Source: an uncultured Parabacteroides sp.
GTDB lineage: Bacteria; Bacteroidota; Bacteroidia; Bacteroidales; Tannerellaceae
Reading direction: 5' to 3'
NCBI RefSeq assembly: GCF_905196875.1
Contig: NZ_CAJJWO010000056.1
Span: forward strand, 1 to 33,561
DNA: 33,561 nt
Position numbers and translations under genes: made by a program. The notes beneath the pieces were generated by a model. That model was given only the letters and a program-made list of their open reading frames with translations. It made no database searches and was not told where the DNA came from. Below, one piece after another: positions 1 through 8,098 of this stretch. Numbering within the stretch: the stretch's first letter is position 1; the number at the start of each line of letters is the position of its first letter.

Positions 1-1800
1 GTAAAAGGCTGGCGAATCATAGGTGATCTGAATTATAAAGTATATCACGAACGGGTTCATTCAGACATACAGAAAGTGTATAACCATGATGTAAACAAAG
101 AACCTTATCAAAGTACTCTGTCTGGTTCGAATACCGAGGTTAAAGAAGCCTATAAAGGAAATAAGTATCTCAATATAAATGCCTATACCGAATATGGAAG
201 GGAGTTTAAAGGTCATAGTTTTAAGATCATGGCCGGATTTCAGACCGAACAGCTTTGGCAGGATGAAATGAGTGCACAGCGACTGGGCATTATCTTGGCC
301 GGCATTAATACGATCAATACGACTTCCGGGAATGATTCTTCAGGAAAGGCTGTGCCTCCGGTTGTATCCGGAGTATACGACGACTGGGCGACAGCCGGCT
401 TTTTCGGTCGTTTGAATTATAACTATAAGGAACGTTACCTGATTGAAGCAAACTTACGTTATGACGGAACTTCCCGTTTCCGTGCCGATCAGCGTTGGAA
501 ACTATTCCCTTCCGTATCAATAGGATGGAATGTGGCACGCGAAGCCTTCTTCGAACCATTATCTGATATGTTCAGCGTATTGAAGTTGAGAGGTTCTTAC
601 GGGGTATTAGGTAACCAGAATACTAAACTATGGTATCCTACCTATCTGACTATGCCGATCGGTACATCTGATGGTACCTGGCTGATCAACGGGAACAAGA
701 CGAATACATCATCCGGTCCGGGATTAATTAGTACTACGATGGGATGGGAAATGGTCAAGACTCTGAATGTGGGTGTCGATGTGAACGTATTGAGCAATCG
801 GTTGGCTGCTTCGGTAGATTGGTTTAGCCGCCGGACGGAAGACATGATCGGCCCGGCTCCGGATCTGCCGGTTATTTTAGGAACAGATGTTCCTAAAACA
901 AACAATACGAACCTGGAAACAAAAGGCTGGGAATTGAATCTGACATGGAGAGATCGTCTGGCTAATGGATTGGGATATAATGTGGGATTGAATATTGCTG
1001 ATTCGAAAACAATTATCAAGGATTATCCGAATCGCACCGGAACCGTAACCCAATATTATTCAGGAAAAGAAATGGGAGAGATCTGGGGCTTCGAAACAAT
1101 TGGTATTGCTAAAACTGATGAAGAAATGCAGCAGCACCTGGCAACCCTGCCAAACGGAGGTCAGAACACAATGGGTAATAACTGGGCAGCCGGTGATATT
1201 ATGTATAAAGATCTCAATGGCGATGGTAAAATAGACTGGGGAAATTCAACTTACGAAGATTTGGGTGATATGAAAGTAATCGGTAACAACACTCCACGTT
1301 ATTCTTTTGGTATCAATCTGGGAGCTAATTATAAAGGTTTCGATATCAGCCTTTTCTTTCAGGGAGTAATGAAACGTGATTATTTCACGAAGCAGAGTGA
1401 TTTCTGGGGAGCTACATCTTTGTGGTCATCTTCATTCTACAAACAACACATGGATTATTTCCGTAGTAGCGAAGACCATCATTTAGGTCAGAATCTGGAT
1501 AGTTATTATCCGCGTCCTTTATTTGACTCAGATAAGAACAAACATGCACAGACTCGTTACCTGATGAATGCCGCTTATATCCGTTTGAAGAATCTGAATA
1601 TAGGTTACACACTTCCGGCTTCCATCTCCAATAAGATAAAACTACAGAATCTACGCTTCTTTGTCACTGGTGAGAACTTATGGACAGGTACTGCTTTGAC
1701 CGATCTGTATGACCCGGAAACATTGATGAGTGAAACGGAAGGCACTATTAAATATCCGTTATCCAGAGTTTATTCCTTCGGACTGAGTGCAACATTTTAA
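1..1800 (+). CDS. SusC/RagA-type TonB-dependent outer-membrane porin, C-terminal part (5' truncated by window)
   Basis: The reading frame is open from base 1 to the TAA at 1798-1800, giving 599 residues with no start inside the window. SusC proteins are usually about 1000 residues, so the signal peptide, carboxypeptidase-like domain, TonB box and plug lie upstream of the window. What is visible is barrel: alternating aromatic/polar strands such as GFFGRLNYNYKERYLIEANLRYDG and GRFFVTGENLWTG-like segments typical of the SusC C-terminus, and a terminal Phe (SFGLSATF), the usual outer-membrane insertion signal. SusD starts 27 bases downstream, as in nearly all SusC/SusD pairs. The role is TonB-driven import of an oligosaccharide across the outer membrane. 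The ligand cannot be read from the sequence; neighbouring glycosidases suggest a galactose/GlcNAc/mannose-containing glycan. The family call is secure, the substrate is inference. Confidence 0.95.
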   Translation, partial: VKGWRIIGDLNYKVYHERVHSDIQKVYNHDVNKEPYQSTLSGSNTEVKEAYKGNKYLNINAYTEYGREFKGHSFKIMAGFQTEQLWQDEMSAQRLGIILAGINTINTTSGNDSSGKAVPPVVSGVYDDWATAGFFGRLNYNYKERYLIEANLRYDGTSRFRADQRWKLFPSVSIGWNVAREAFFEPLSDMFSVLKLRGSYGVLGNQNTKLWYPTYLTMPIGTSDGTWLINGNKTNTSSGPGLISTTMGWEMVKTLNVGVDVNVLSNRLAASVDWFSRRTEDMIGPAPDLPVILGTDVPKTNNTNLETKGWELNLTWRDRLANGLGYNVGLNIADSKTIIKDYPNRTGTVTQYYSGKEMGEIWGFETIGIAKTDEEMQQHLATLPNGGQNTMGNNWAAGDIMYKDLNGDGKIDWGNSTYEDLGDMKVIGNNTPRYSFGINLGANYKGFDISLFFQGVMKRDYFTKQSDFWGATSLWSSSFYKQHMDYFRSSEDHHLGQNLDSYYPRPLFDSDKNKHAQTRYLMNAAYIRLKNLNIGYTLPASISNKIKLQNLRFFVTGENLWTGTALTDLYDPETLMSETEGTIKYPLSRVYSFGLSATF

Positions 1801-1827
1801 TCATTAAATCATAAATAAGAAATAGTC

Positions 1828-3819
1828 ATGAAATATACATATATAAGAAATATCGTTGGGGCTATATTGTTGGGATATACTGTTACGGCATGTAACGACA
1901 TGTTGGATATAACCCCTCCATCATCTATTATTCCTGAAGAATACCTGACAGAAGAATCCCAACTGGATTCATATATGATAGCTCGATATGGTACGCTGCC
2001 CAATGCAAGCGGCGGTGTCGGTCTGGATAATAATACCGATAATGAGGCAGGAATGAATTATTCACCCAACTTTACAGAAGGAGATAAGAAGGTTCCGGAA
2101 ACAGGCGGAAGTTGGGATTTTACTGAAATATATCAGATCAATTACTTCCTCGACCGGGTTCTGCCTTTATATAAAGAAGGTAAAATTGCCGGTAATAAAG
2201 AAAACATTGAACACTTTATCGGTGAAGCTTACTTCTTTAGAGGAATGCAATATTTCAATAAACTGGTTGCTATTGGCGATTGTCCGATCGTTCGGAATGC
2301 TTTATCTGATAATTATGAGATACTGCTGGATCATTCGAAAAGAATGCCACGTACGGAAGTAGCCCGTTTTATTATATCCGACCTGGACTCGGCTGCCATG
2401 CTGATGAAAAGCACTTCTCCGGATGGAAAGAAGAATAGAATGTATAAAGATATAGCTTATCTGTTTAAGTCGAGAGTCGCTTTGTATGAAGGAACCTGGT
2501 TGAAGTATTTTAAAGGTACGGCTTTTGTTCCCAACGGACAAGATTGGCCGGGTGCTACACGTGAATATAATAAAGGATACCAGTTCCAGGCCGGAGGTAT
2601 CGATGAGGAAAGCAAATGGTTCCTGCAACAAGCTGTTGAAGCAGCAGACCAGATCGCTTCACGCTATGAGTTAACTACAAATACCGGTATTATCATGCAA
2701 GGTCCCGGCGACTCTAATCCTTATGTCGAAATGTTTAGTGATCTGGATATGTCCAAGTACGGAGAAGTCCTGTTGTGGAGAGATTTCGATTATGGGTTGG
2801 GTGTAGTAAATAACCGTGCGGTAGATGCCGGTACCACTTGTACGGCTATCGGATTGACACGTGGCCTGGTGCAGAGTTATCTGATGAAAGATGGTCTGCC
2901 TTATTACTCTTCTCCGCTTTATCAGGGAGATGAAACATCGCAGAAGATCGTAACAGACAGAGACGACAGAATCCGTGTGTTTATGAAACAGCCCGGCATG
3001 ACCAATATATGGTTGAATATCGGACAAGGTACCCACGGCGTTATTACAGAACCGAATTTACCGGACATCACCAATGGCGTTTACACCTTGCGTAACAATA
3101 CCGGTTACTTATCCCGCAAATACTGGCACTGGGATCATGCACTATGTAATAACTGGCAAGGTGAAACCGGAGTTCCTATCTTCCGTGCTGCCGAAGCTTA
3201 TCTGAATTATATCGAAGCCTATTACGAATGTCATGGAAACCTGGATAGCAAAGCGGCCAATTACTGGAGAAAATTGCGTAACAGGGCTAATATCGAAGAG
3301 GATTATATGAAGACGATAGCTGCTACCAATATGCAGAAAGAAGCAGAATTAGACTGGGCTGCTTATTCGGGAGGAAATATATTGGCGGATGCAACCTTGT
3401 TTAATATCCGTCGCGAAAGAAGAAATGAGTTCCTGAGTGAAGGTTTGCGTTGGAACGATTTGAAAAGATGGAGAGCGATGGATCAGATGATAACAAAGAA
3501 ATATCATGTCGAAGGTTTCAAATTATGGAATACAGAGCTGGTTCAGAAATATGCGGATGCCGGTTATAAGTTAATCTATGATCAGGATCCTGAATCAAAT
3601 GTTTCATCTCCGGTATTAAGTGATTATCTTCGTCCGTTCGAGATATTGAAGTCCAACAGAGCTTATGCTGGTTATGGCTGGTTTATGGCTCATTATCTGG
3701 AACCGATAGCAATGCAGCACTTTATGATTACATCTGAAGAAACAGATAATTATACAGATTCGCCCATCTATCAGAATCCGTATTGGCCGGTGAAAGCTAA
3801 TTATACGGCAGAAAAGTAA
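1828..3819 (+). CDS. SusD/RagB family surface glycan-binding lipoprotein
   Basis: This 663-residue protein has a lipoprotein signal ending in the lipobox VTAC, with the acylated Cys at residue 22 followed by NDMLD, an acidic stretch like those that direct Bacteroidota lipoproteins to the cell surface. The N-terminal half has SusD features (GEAYFFRGMQYFNKLV, a TPR-like helix, then RMPRTEVARFIISDLDSA). The C-terminal part carries the hallmark NIRRERRNEFLSEGLRWNDLKRW. At 663 residues it is longer than the common 500-600. SusD lids the SusC porin and captures glycan outside the cell. It lies directly behind susC and is surely co-transcribed. A hairpin at 3838-3875 separates it from the next gene, so downstream enzymes may be expressed at a lower level. 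Ligand unknown. Confidence 0.96.
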   Translation: MKYTYIRNIVGAILLGYTVTACNDMLDITPPSSIIPEEYLTEESQLDSYMIARYGTLPNASGGVGLDNNTDNEAGMNYSPNFTEGDKKVPETGGSWDFTEIYQINYFLDRVLPLYKEGKIAGNKENIEHFIGEAYFFRGMQYFNKLVAIGDCPIVRNALSDNYEILLDHSKRMPRTEVARFIISDLDSAAMLMKSTSPDGKKNRMYKDIAYLFKSRVALYEGTWLKYFKGTAFVPNGQDWPGATREYNKGYQFQAGGIDEESKWFLQQAVEAADQIASRYELTTNTGIIMQGPGDSNPYVEMFSDLDMSKYGEVLLWRDFDYGLGVVNNRAVDAGTTCTAIGLTRGLVQSYLMKDGLPYYSSPLYQGDETSQKIVTDRDDRIRVFMKQPGMTNIWLNIGQGTHGVITEPNLPDITNGVYTLRNNTGYLSRKYWHWDHALCNNWQGETGVPIFRAAEAYLNYIEAYYECHGNLDSKAANYWRKLRNRANIEEDYMKTIAATNMQKEAELDWAAYSGGNILADATLFNIRRERRNEFLSEGLRWNDLKRWRAMDQMITKKYHVEGFKLWNTELVQKYADAGYKLIYDQDPESNVSSPVLSDYLRPFEILKSNRAYAGYGWFMAHYLEPIAMQHFMITSEETDNYTDSPIYQNPYWPVKANYTAEK

Positions 3820-3837
3820 TATATTTGAATTAATCAG

Positions 3838-3875
3838 GAAAAGTGACAGCAGGCATAACTTGCTGACACTTTTCT
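3838..3875 (+). terminator. Hairpin between susD and GH2, attenuator or partial terminator
   Basis: AAAAGTG (3839-3845) and CAGCA (3847-3851) pair with TGCTG (3861-3865) and CACTTTT (3867-3873) around a 9-nt loop with one A/A mismatch. A T-rich stretch follows the stem. Position just after the susD stop fits the common stabilising or attenuating hairpin behind susCD. Whether it terminates is inference. Confidence 0.6.
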
Positions 3876-3899
3876 TCAGTACTAAATAAATGAACGACT

Positions 3900-6800
3900 A
3901 TGAGTGTTAAGAAGCTATTATTTCTTTTGTCATTGACCTTATTCTTTAATCAGGGTCGGGCAGAAGATTTTGTCATCCCCCGCATTTCCCCTTTACCCAT
4001 AAAAGTGGAGAACCGGAAAGTCCCTCTGGCCGGCAAGTGGCAGTTCAACCCTTCTCCGGAAAAAGAATTCTGGAAGAAAGGAGGTTTAAGCAACTGGAAA
4101 AACATTGAAGTTCCCGGTGAATGGGTAATGCAAGGCTTTGAAGTTGAAAAGGGCAAGGCAGCCGGATATTATCGTACTTTCACTGTTCCATCCTCTTGGA
4201 ATGGACAGCGGGTCAAACTGCGCTGTAACGGTATATACAGCGATAGCCGGATTTATATAAACGGGAAAGAGGCAGGTTCTCATTTAGGTGGTTTTACTCC
4301 GTTTGAACTGGATATAACGGATTGGGTGGAAACCGGAAAAGAAAACAAGATAGCTGTTTCCGTCAGGTCGGAAAGCCTGGCTGACTCGACCTCCAGCGCA
4401 TCTCAATATGCCGTCCATCCGTTGGGGGGCATTTCGCGTGACATTTATTTGTATGCTTTGCCGGATGTCAACCTGGGAATGTTCCATGCCAGTACATCAT
4501 TTGATTCAACTTATACGGATGCAACCTTGAAAACGGAAATAGAGGTCGTTAATGAATCAACGACGGAAGCCGGACAGCTGACTTTACAATTTGTATTGAA
4601 AGATGCATCGGGAAAGGAAATACCATTGAAGAAAAACTCACAGCCGGTTCGTAAACTGGCAGCTGGTGCGACAGGGAAAATGGAAGTTTCTTTTGATGTT
4701 GCCAATCCTCATAAATGGGACTCCGAGCACCCTTATCTCTATACTTTAACCTGCCAATTGAAAGATAAACAAAAAGTACTACATGAAACAACCCGCCGTA
4801 TCGGTTTTCGCCAAGTGGAAGTACGCGGTAACCAGATGTATATAAACAATATGCCGGTCAAACTCCGTGGTGTTTGTCGTCATGAGGTAATGCCGTTGCG
4901 CGGCCGTTCGGTGAATGGCGATATCTGGCGTCAGGATGTTGAATTGTTCCGTCGCGGAAATGTGAACTATATCCGTACCTCTCATTATCCGCCTGATGAA
5001 GCTCTATTGGAGGTTTGCGACGAATTGGGCATGCTGATAGAACTGGAAGCTCCGTTTTGCTGGGCACATAACACGAAAGTTCCTGAGGATATGCATTATG
5101 CCGTTCTAGTCAACCAACATATCGAAATGGTGAACCTGAACCGTAGCCATCCATCCATTATCATGTGGTCGATGGGAAACGAGTCAAATCTGTTTACCGA
5201 ATATTTCAAGAAAGCGTCGGAAGTGGTTAAGCAAATAGACCCGACCCGTCCCCGTATCTTCAGCCAATGGGGACCGGATGCAGATAACGGCGAACTGGAA
5301 GTGACCAATCATCATTATCCCGGACCGACCGGGCCTGATAAATATCGTGACAGCAAACGCCCCGTAACCTTCGATGAATTCTGCCATCTGAACGCCTACA
5401 ACCGTTTGGAGCTGGCTGCCGATCCGGGGCTTCGCAGTATGTGGGGTGTTCTGTTGGATCGTATGTGGACGGATATGTATCGTAGTGAAGGTGTATTGGG
5501 GGGTGCTATCTGGGCAGGCATCAACGATACTTTTTTCTTGCCGGGAGAAAAGGCTGTGGGTTATGGGACCTGGGGACCGATCGACGGTTGGCGTCGTGAA
5601 AAACCGGAGTATTGGGGAATGAAGAAGGCTTTCAGTCCGGTTAAGATCGAGCAGAAAGGAAATATGTCGGCCGACGGTAGAGTTTGTTTCCATGTAGAGA
5701 ACCGTCACAATTTTAGTAATTTATCCGAATGCCGCATAGAATGGAGTGTTGGAGGGCAGAAGGGAAAGGTAACCGTAGATGTCGCTCCCCGTTCGGAAGG
5801 TGAGTTTGAAATACAGTTACCGGAATCTTTGTACGGATCGGGACAAATGGAGCTGACAGTCACTGGTGTACGGGGTTTTGTGGTTGATGAATATCATTTC
5901 GATCTGTTGCCTGTAAAAGCTGAAAGTAAGAGAGAGTCGAAAACCGGTCGCCTTGTATGTGAAGAGAATGCCGGTTCGATCCTTATCCGGTCTGTGGGGG
6001 GAGAATTTACCATCGATAAAAGAAATGGCCTGTTGTCTGCTGAACGGGAAAGGAAAAAGATCATCCGGCAATCGCCTTCTTTGATGGTCCTTCCTTTGAA
6101 TCCGCATGGCGAAGGTATCCAGATGACCGGAAAAGATCAGAACTTTACGCCATTCAACCCGGTTTGTAAGAACTGGGTGGCGCATTCAGTCTCTTGTATT
6201 TCTACAGACGATCAGGTAACAATATTAGTCAAAGGTTCATATAAAGAAGCTGAAGGTGTGCTGGAATATTGTTTTCATAATGATGGAGAGCTGGTTGTCA
6301 CATACGATTTTACGATGCTTCAGGAAGTTTCCCCGCGGCAGACCGGGCTGGTATTTACACTACCTGCTTCATTTACCGATCTGAGTTGGGAACGGAAAGG
6401 TTATTGGAGTGTCTACCCGAAAGACCATATCGGAGGACTGAAAGGTTCTGCAAAAGCGTTTAATGACGAGCTTCCTGTATCAGGTGTTGCCGGTCCATCC
6501 AGACAACCCTCTGTATCCTGGTCGATGGATCAGACGGCTGCCGGATCAAATATATTCCGTTCAACAAAAGAGAACATCTATTCGGCGAAGTTAAGTAACA
6601 CAGCCGGAGATAAGCTGTCTGTTGTTTCCGACGGAACCCAACATGTACGTGCCTGGTTGGATCAGGATGTTGTCCGTTTTTTAGTAGCCGGATATAATAA
6701 CGCCGGTAATGAAAACTTCCTGATATCGCATGCCGAAAAGGAATACCGCCCGTTGCGAAGAGGAGATAAGATTCAAGGAAAAATAAGAGTTTCTTTTTGA
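3900..6800 (+). CDS. Exported GH2 glycoside hydrolase, LacZ-type (beta-galactosidase-like)
   Basis: The protein has 966 residues. A Sec signal peptide (two Lys, then a Leu/Phe-rich core) probably ends after GRA at residue 21, so the enzyme acts in the periplasm or beyond. Domain order is LacZ-like: a jelly-roll sugar-binding domain (about 35-190, with GIYSDSRIYINGKEAGSH and HPLGGISRD), an Ig-like domain (about 200-300), a TIM barrel (about 305-600), then Ig-like and beta-sandwich Bgal_small_N-type domains to the end. The acid/base is Glu428 in WSMGNES. The likely nucleophile is Glu493 in TFDEFCH. Length and the C-terminal sandwich favour beta-galactosidase over beta-glucuronidase or beta-mannosidase, but linkage specificity cannot be read. 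A close paralogue lies at 18410-21418. The start is the first ATG after the hairpin, directly before the signal peptide. Confidence 0.93.
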   Translation: MSVKKLLFLLSLTLFFNQGRAEDFVIPRISPLPIKVENRKVPLAGKWQFNPSPEKEFWKKGGLSNWKNIEVPGEWVMQGFEVEKGKAAGYYRTFTVPSSWNGQRVKLRCNGIYSDSRIYINGKEAGSHLGGFTPFELDITDWVETGKENKIAVSVRSESLADSTSSASQYAVHPLGGISRDIYLYALPDVNLGMFHASTSFDSTYTDATLKTEIEVVNESTTEAGQLTLQFVLKDASGKEIPLKKNSQPVRKLAAGATGKMEVSFDVANPHKWDSEHPYLYTLTCQLKDKQKVLHETTRRIGFRQVEVRGNQMYINNMPVKLRGVCRHEVMPLRGRSVNGDIWRQDVELFRRGNVNYIRTSHYPPDEALLEVCDELGMLIELEAPFCWAHNTKVPEDMHYAVLVNQHIEMVNLNRSHPSIIMWSMGNESNLFTEYFKKASEVVKQIDPTRPRIFSQWGPDADNGELEVTNHHYPGPTGPDKYRDSKRPVTFDEFCHLNAYNRLELAADPGLRSMWGVLLDRMWTDMYRSEGVLGGAIWAGINDTFFLPGEKAVGYGTWGPIDGWRREKPEYWGMKKAFSPVKIEQKGNMSADGRVCFHVENRHNFSNLSECRIEWSVGGQKGKVTVDVAPRSEGEFEIQLPESLYGSGQMELTVTGVRGFVVDEYHFDLLPVKAESKRESKTGRLVCEENAGSILIRSVGGEFTIDKRNGLLSAERERKKIIRQSPSLMVLPLNPHGEGIQMTGKDQNFTPFNPVCKNWVAHSVSCISTDDQVTILVKGSYKEAEGVLEYCFHNDGELVVTYDFTMLQEVSPRQTGLVFTLPASFTDLSWERKGYWSVYPKDHIGGLKGSAKAFNDELPVSGVAGPSRQPSVSWSMDQTAAGSNIFRSTKENIYSAKLSNTAGDKLSVVSDGTQHVRAWLDQDVVRFLVAGYNNAGNENFLISHAEKEYRPLRRGDKIQGKIRVSF

Positions 6801-6807
6801 TCTATAA

Positions 6808-6885
6808 CTACATATCTATCACAACCATATTTTTGTACCTGAAGAAAAAGCAGAACAAGCTTTGATGGCAATTTGTGAACTACAA
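6808..6885 (+). pseudogene. Short coding relic (26 codons) without a start
   Basis: Between a TAA at 6805 and a TAA at 6883 a frame reads LHIYHNHIFVPEEKAEQALM and then AICELQ. It has no ATG, yet the residue pattern (a strand ending in FVPEE followed by an amphipathic helix) looks like the C-terminal end of a real protein. I cannot assign a family; an ACT-like or similar small alpha/beta domain is one guess. It sits between the GH2 stop and a palindromic terminator, which suggests the leftover of a deleted gene whose terminator survives. The evidence is weak and rests on appearance only. Confidence 0.25.
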
Positions 6886-6955
6886 TAATCAGGAGGAATA
6901 CAACCTGTTTTAAAGCTCCGGTCTTTTGAAATGTTAAGACAGGACTTTTAATTAC

Positions 6956-6996
6956 AAAATAAGGGACTTTTGAATTCAAAAGTCCCTTATTTTTTT
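6956..6996. terminator. Perfect 38-bp palindrome, bidirectional terminator
   Basis: Bases 6956-6993 equal their own reverse complement, centred on GAATTC. As RNA this gives a stem of about 17 pairs with a tiny loop, followed by a T tract on the plus strand (6990-6996) and a T tract on the minus strand. It can end transcription from the GH2 side and from the convergent hypothetical gene at 7051-7449. A near copy lies at 7935-7968. Confidence 0.8.
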
Positions 6997-7050
6997 CGGA
7001 GATAATTATGTCCTGTTTTATTATGACTCAACTATCAAATAATTAACCTG

Positions 7051-7449
7051 TTATCCTTTGTTTTTTGCCAAAAGGTTGTCAAGATCGTCGATCTGGTGGT
7101 CGAAATAAACAGCCAGAGCATTAATCTCCCGTCCGTTTTGTGACAGATAAGTGATACAATCAATCAATTGTTCAGTCAACCGGGCCATTTTTCGTTTGTT
7201 TATATTTATGTCCGGTTGTTGCATGTAGAGGGTAAGACTACGAAACAGGATGGGAATAAAGCGATCCCACGGAAGTTCAAGGCTTGTTGCCAGACTTTTC
7301 ATACATTTCAACTGGTGACGGAGATACTCGAGGTCCAACTCATTACTTTTGTTGTTGAATGCTTCCCGTATACGGCGAGCTTCTTCTTTGAAAAAGACTT
7401 CACTGGAGATTTCTTTCGGGAGTGTCAATGTGTTTTCTGCTTCATTCAT
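7051..7449 (-). CDS. Hypothetical helical protein, 132 residues
   Basis: I do not recognise this protein. The frame extends upstream to a possible ATG at 7512, but that stretch lies inside the folded RNA/poly-U region, so I take the ATG at 7449 (MNEAENTLTLPKEISSEVFF), which has an A-rich AAAGAAAAT leader 5-12 bases before it. The protein has no signal peptide, no membrane segment and no cysteine cluster beyond two isolated Cys. It is almost wholly charged amphipathic helix (FKEEARRIREAFNNKSNELD, ARLTEQLIDCITYLSQ, YFDHQIDDLDNLLAK) and is probably cytoplasmic. It is the only minus-strand gene in the left half and ends just before the shared palindromic terminator. Its leader contains the folded RNA candidate 7478-7642, so it may be controlled by it. 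Function unknown. Confidence 0.7.
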   Translation of the reverse strand: MNEAENTLTLPKEISSEVFFKEEARRIREAFNNKSNELDLEYLRHQLKCMKSLATSLELPWDRFIPILFRSLTLYMQQPDININKRKMARLTEQLIDCITYLSQNGREINALAVYFDHQIDDLDNLLAKNKG

Positions 7450-7477
7450 GGCAGTATTTTCTTTAAAGTACAGGTGG

Positions 7478-7642
7478 AAAAAAACGGTTCCGCCTTTCCC
7501 GTTACTCAACACATCTAAGATGCTGGAGGCACATTAATGCTCTCCACGGGGGTACGGAACCGCCTATGGAAAGAGTTGCAGGCAAAAAAAATGCCTGCAA
7601 CTGATCAGAAGCAGGTTATCCCGCATCTTAGATATATGTTGA
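7478..7642 (-). ncRNA. Candidate structured RNA: 6S-like RNA or riboswitch-type leader
   Basis: Read on the minus strand, CTCAACAT... at 7643-7623 pairs with ...TGTTGAG at 7523-7505, a closing stem of about 19-20 pairs with one small bulge. The predicted transcription start falls at the first base of that stem. Inside lie a perfect 11-bp hairpin (AGTTGCAGGCA / TGCCTGCAACT with a 7-nt loop, 7574-7602) and a GGAG/CTCC hairpin (about 7525-7545). The RNA ends in CGGAACCG followed by seven T (7492-7478). CGGAACCG also pairs with an internal CGGTTCCG (7562-7555), and ACGGG (7502-7498) pairs with CCCGT (7550-7546), a fold pseudoknotted or alternative to the closing stem. Long closing stem, large bubble and terminal hairpin resemble 6S RNA. 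The alternative pairing next to a T tract before an ORF resembles a riboswitch. I cannot name a class. Confidence 0.5.
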
Positions 7643-7648
7643 GTACTG

Positions 7649-7678
7649 CAAATATAACGCTTTTATAGAAAATACAAA
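7649..7678 (-). promoter_or_regulatory. Bacteroidota promoter for the structured RNA
   Basis: On the minus strand a perfect -7 box TATATTTG (7656-7649) is preceded by TTTG (7678-7675) with an 18-nt spacer, matching the TTG/TAnnTTTG consensus. The start is expected near 7642, exactly at the base of the closing stem of the RNA candidate. Confidence 0.65.
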
Positions 7679-7718
7679 GAATACAGAAGAAATAATCATA
7701 ATAACGTCGTATTTGTAA

Positions 7719-7916
7719 TGTGTTTTATATCTTTACAATATTTCTGTTACCAAAATACAAGGAGGAAGTTTAATCAAAGTACATGGATATATAAGTCTGA
7801 TTGCTGCTCCGGAAATAAAAGAATCTTCCAAGAAGAAGAAAGGGCAACAGAATGTCGGTTTCGATATCTTTGGAGAGGCGGAAAAACTGTATGGCGGGAT
7901 AGATCCGATAAATTGA
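7719..7916 (+). pseudogene. Small coding relic or ORF with non-ATG start
   Basis: A frame open from 7719 to the TGA at 7914-7916 has convincing coding character in its last 48 codons (IKVHGYISLIAAPEIKESSK from 7773, ending in FGEAEKLYGGIDPIN) but no ATG, GTG or TTG at a sensible place. A strong AAGGAGGAAG (7758-7767) lies 5 bases before an ATC codon at 7773, so either an ancestral ATG mutated to ATC or a rare ATC start is used. A rho-independent terminator follows at 7935. The protein would be small, soluble and Lys/Glu-rich in the middle; no family is recognised. The overlapping 72-codon ATG frame at 7718-7936 has poorer residue composition and is probably a shadow. Confidence 0.35.
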
Positions 7917-7934
7917 AGGTAGGATATTTCAGAT

Positions 7935-7971
7935 AAGGGACTTTTGATTTCAAAGGTCCTTTATTTTTTAG
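7935..7971 (+). terminator. Plus-strand terminator, sister copy of the palindrome at 6956
   Basis: AAGGGACTTTTGA pairs with TCAAAGGTCCTTT (two G-U wobbles), followed by a T tract (7964-7969). It shares its left arm exactly with the palindrome at 6956-6993. The wobbles pair only in plus-strand RNA, which supports plus transcription of the relic just upstream. Confidence 0.7.
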
Positions 7972-8098
7972 GAGAAAATCATACCGTGAAGGATTGATAA
8001 AGAAGTAATCAGAGGAGTATATTTTGTTTATTTGTATAATTTCATAGGGTAAACCGCTTTTATTACGTCTAGTAAGAAATAATTTAAAGTTTTATACC

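Noticed and set aside
7718..7936. 72-codon ATG frame as a real gene
   Set aside because: Its composition (Cys, Arg, Trp-rich without pattern) is poorer than that of the overlapping start-less frame, and the strong ribosome site lies inside it rather than before it.
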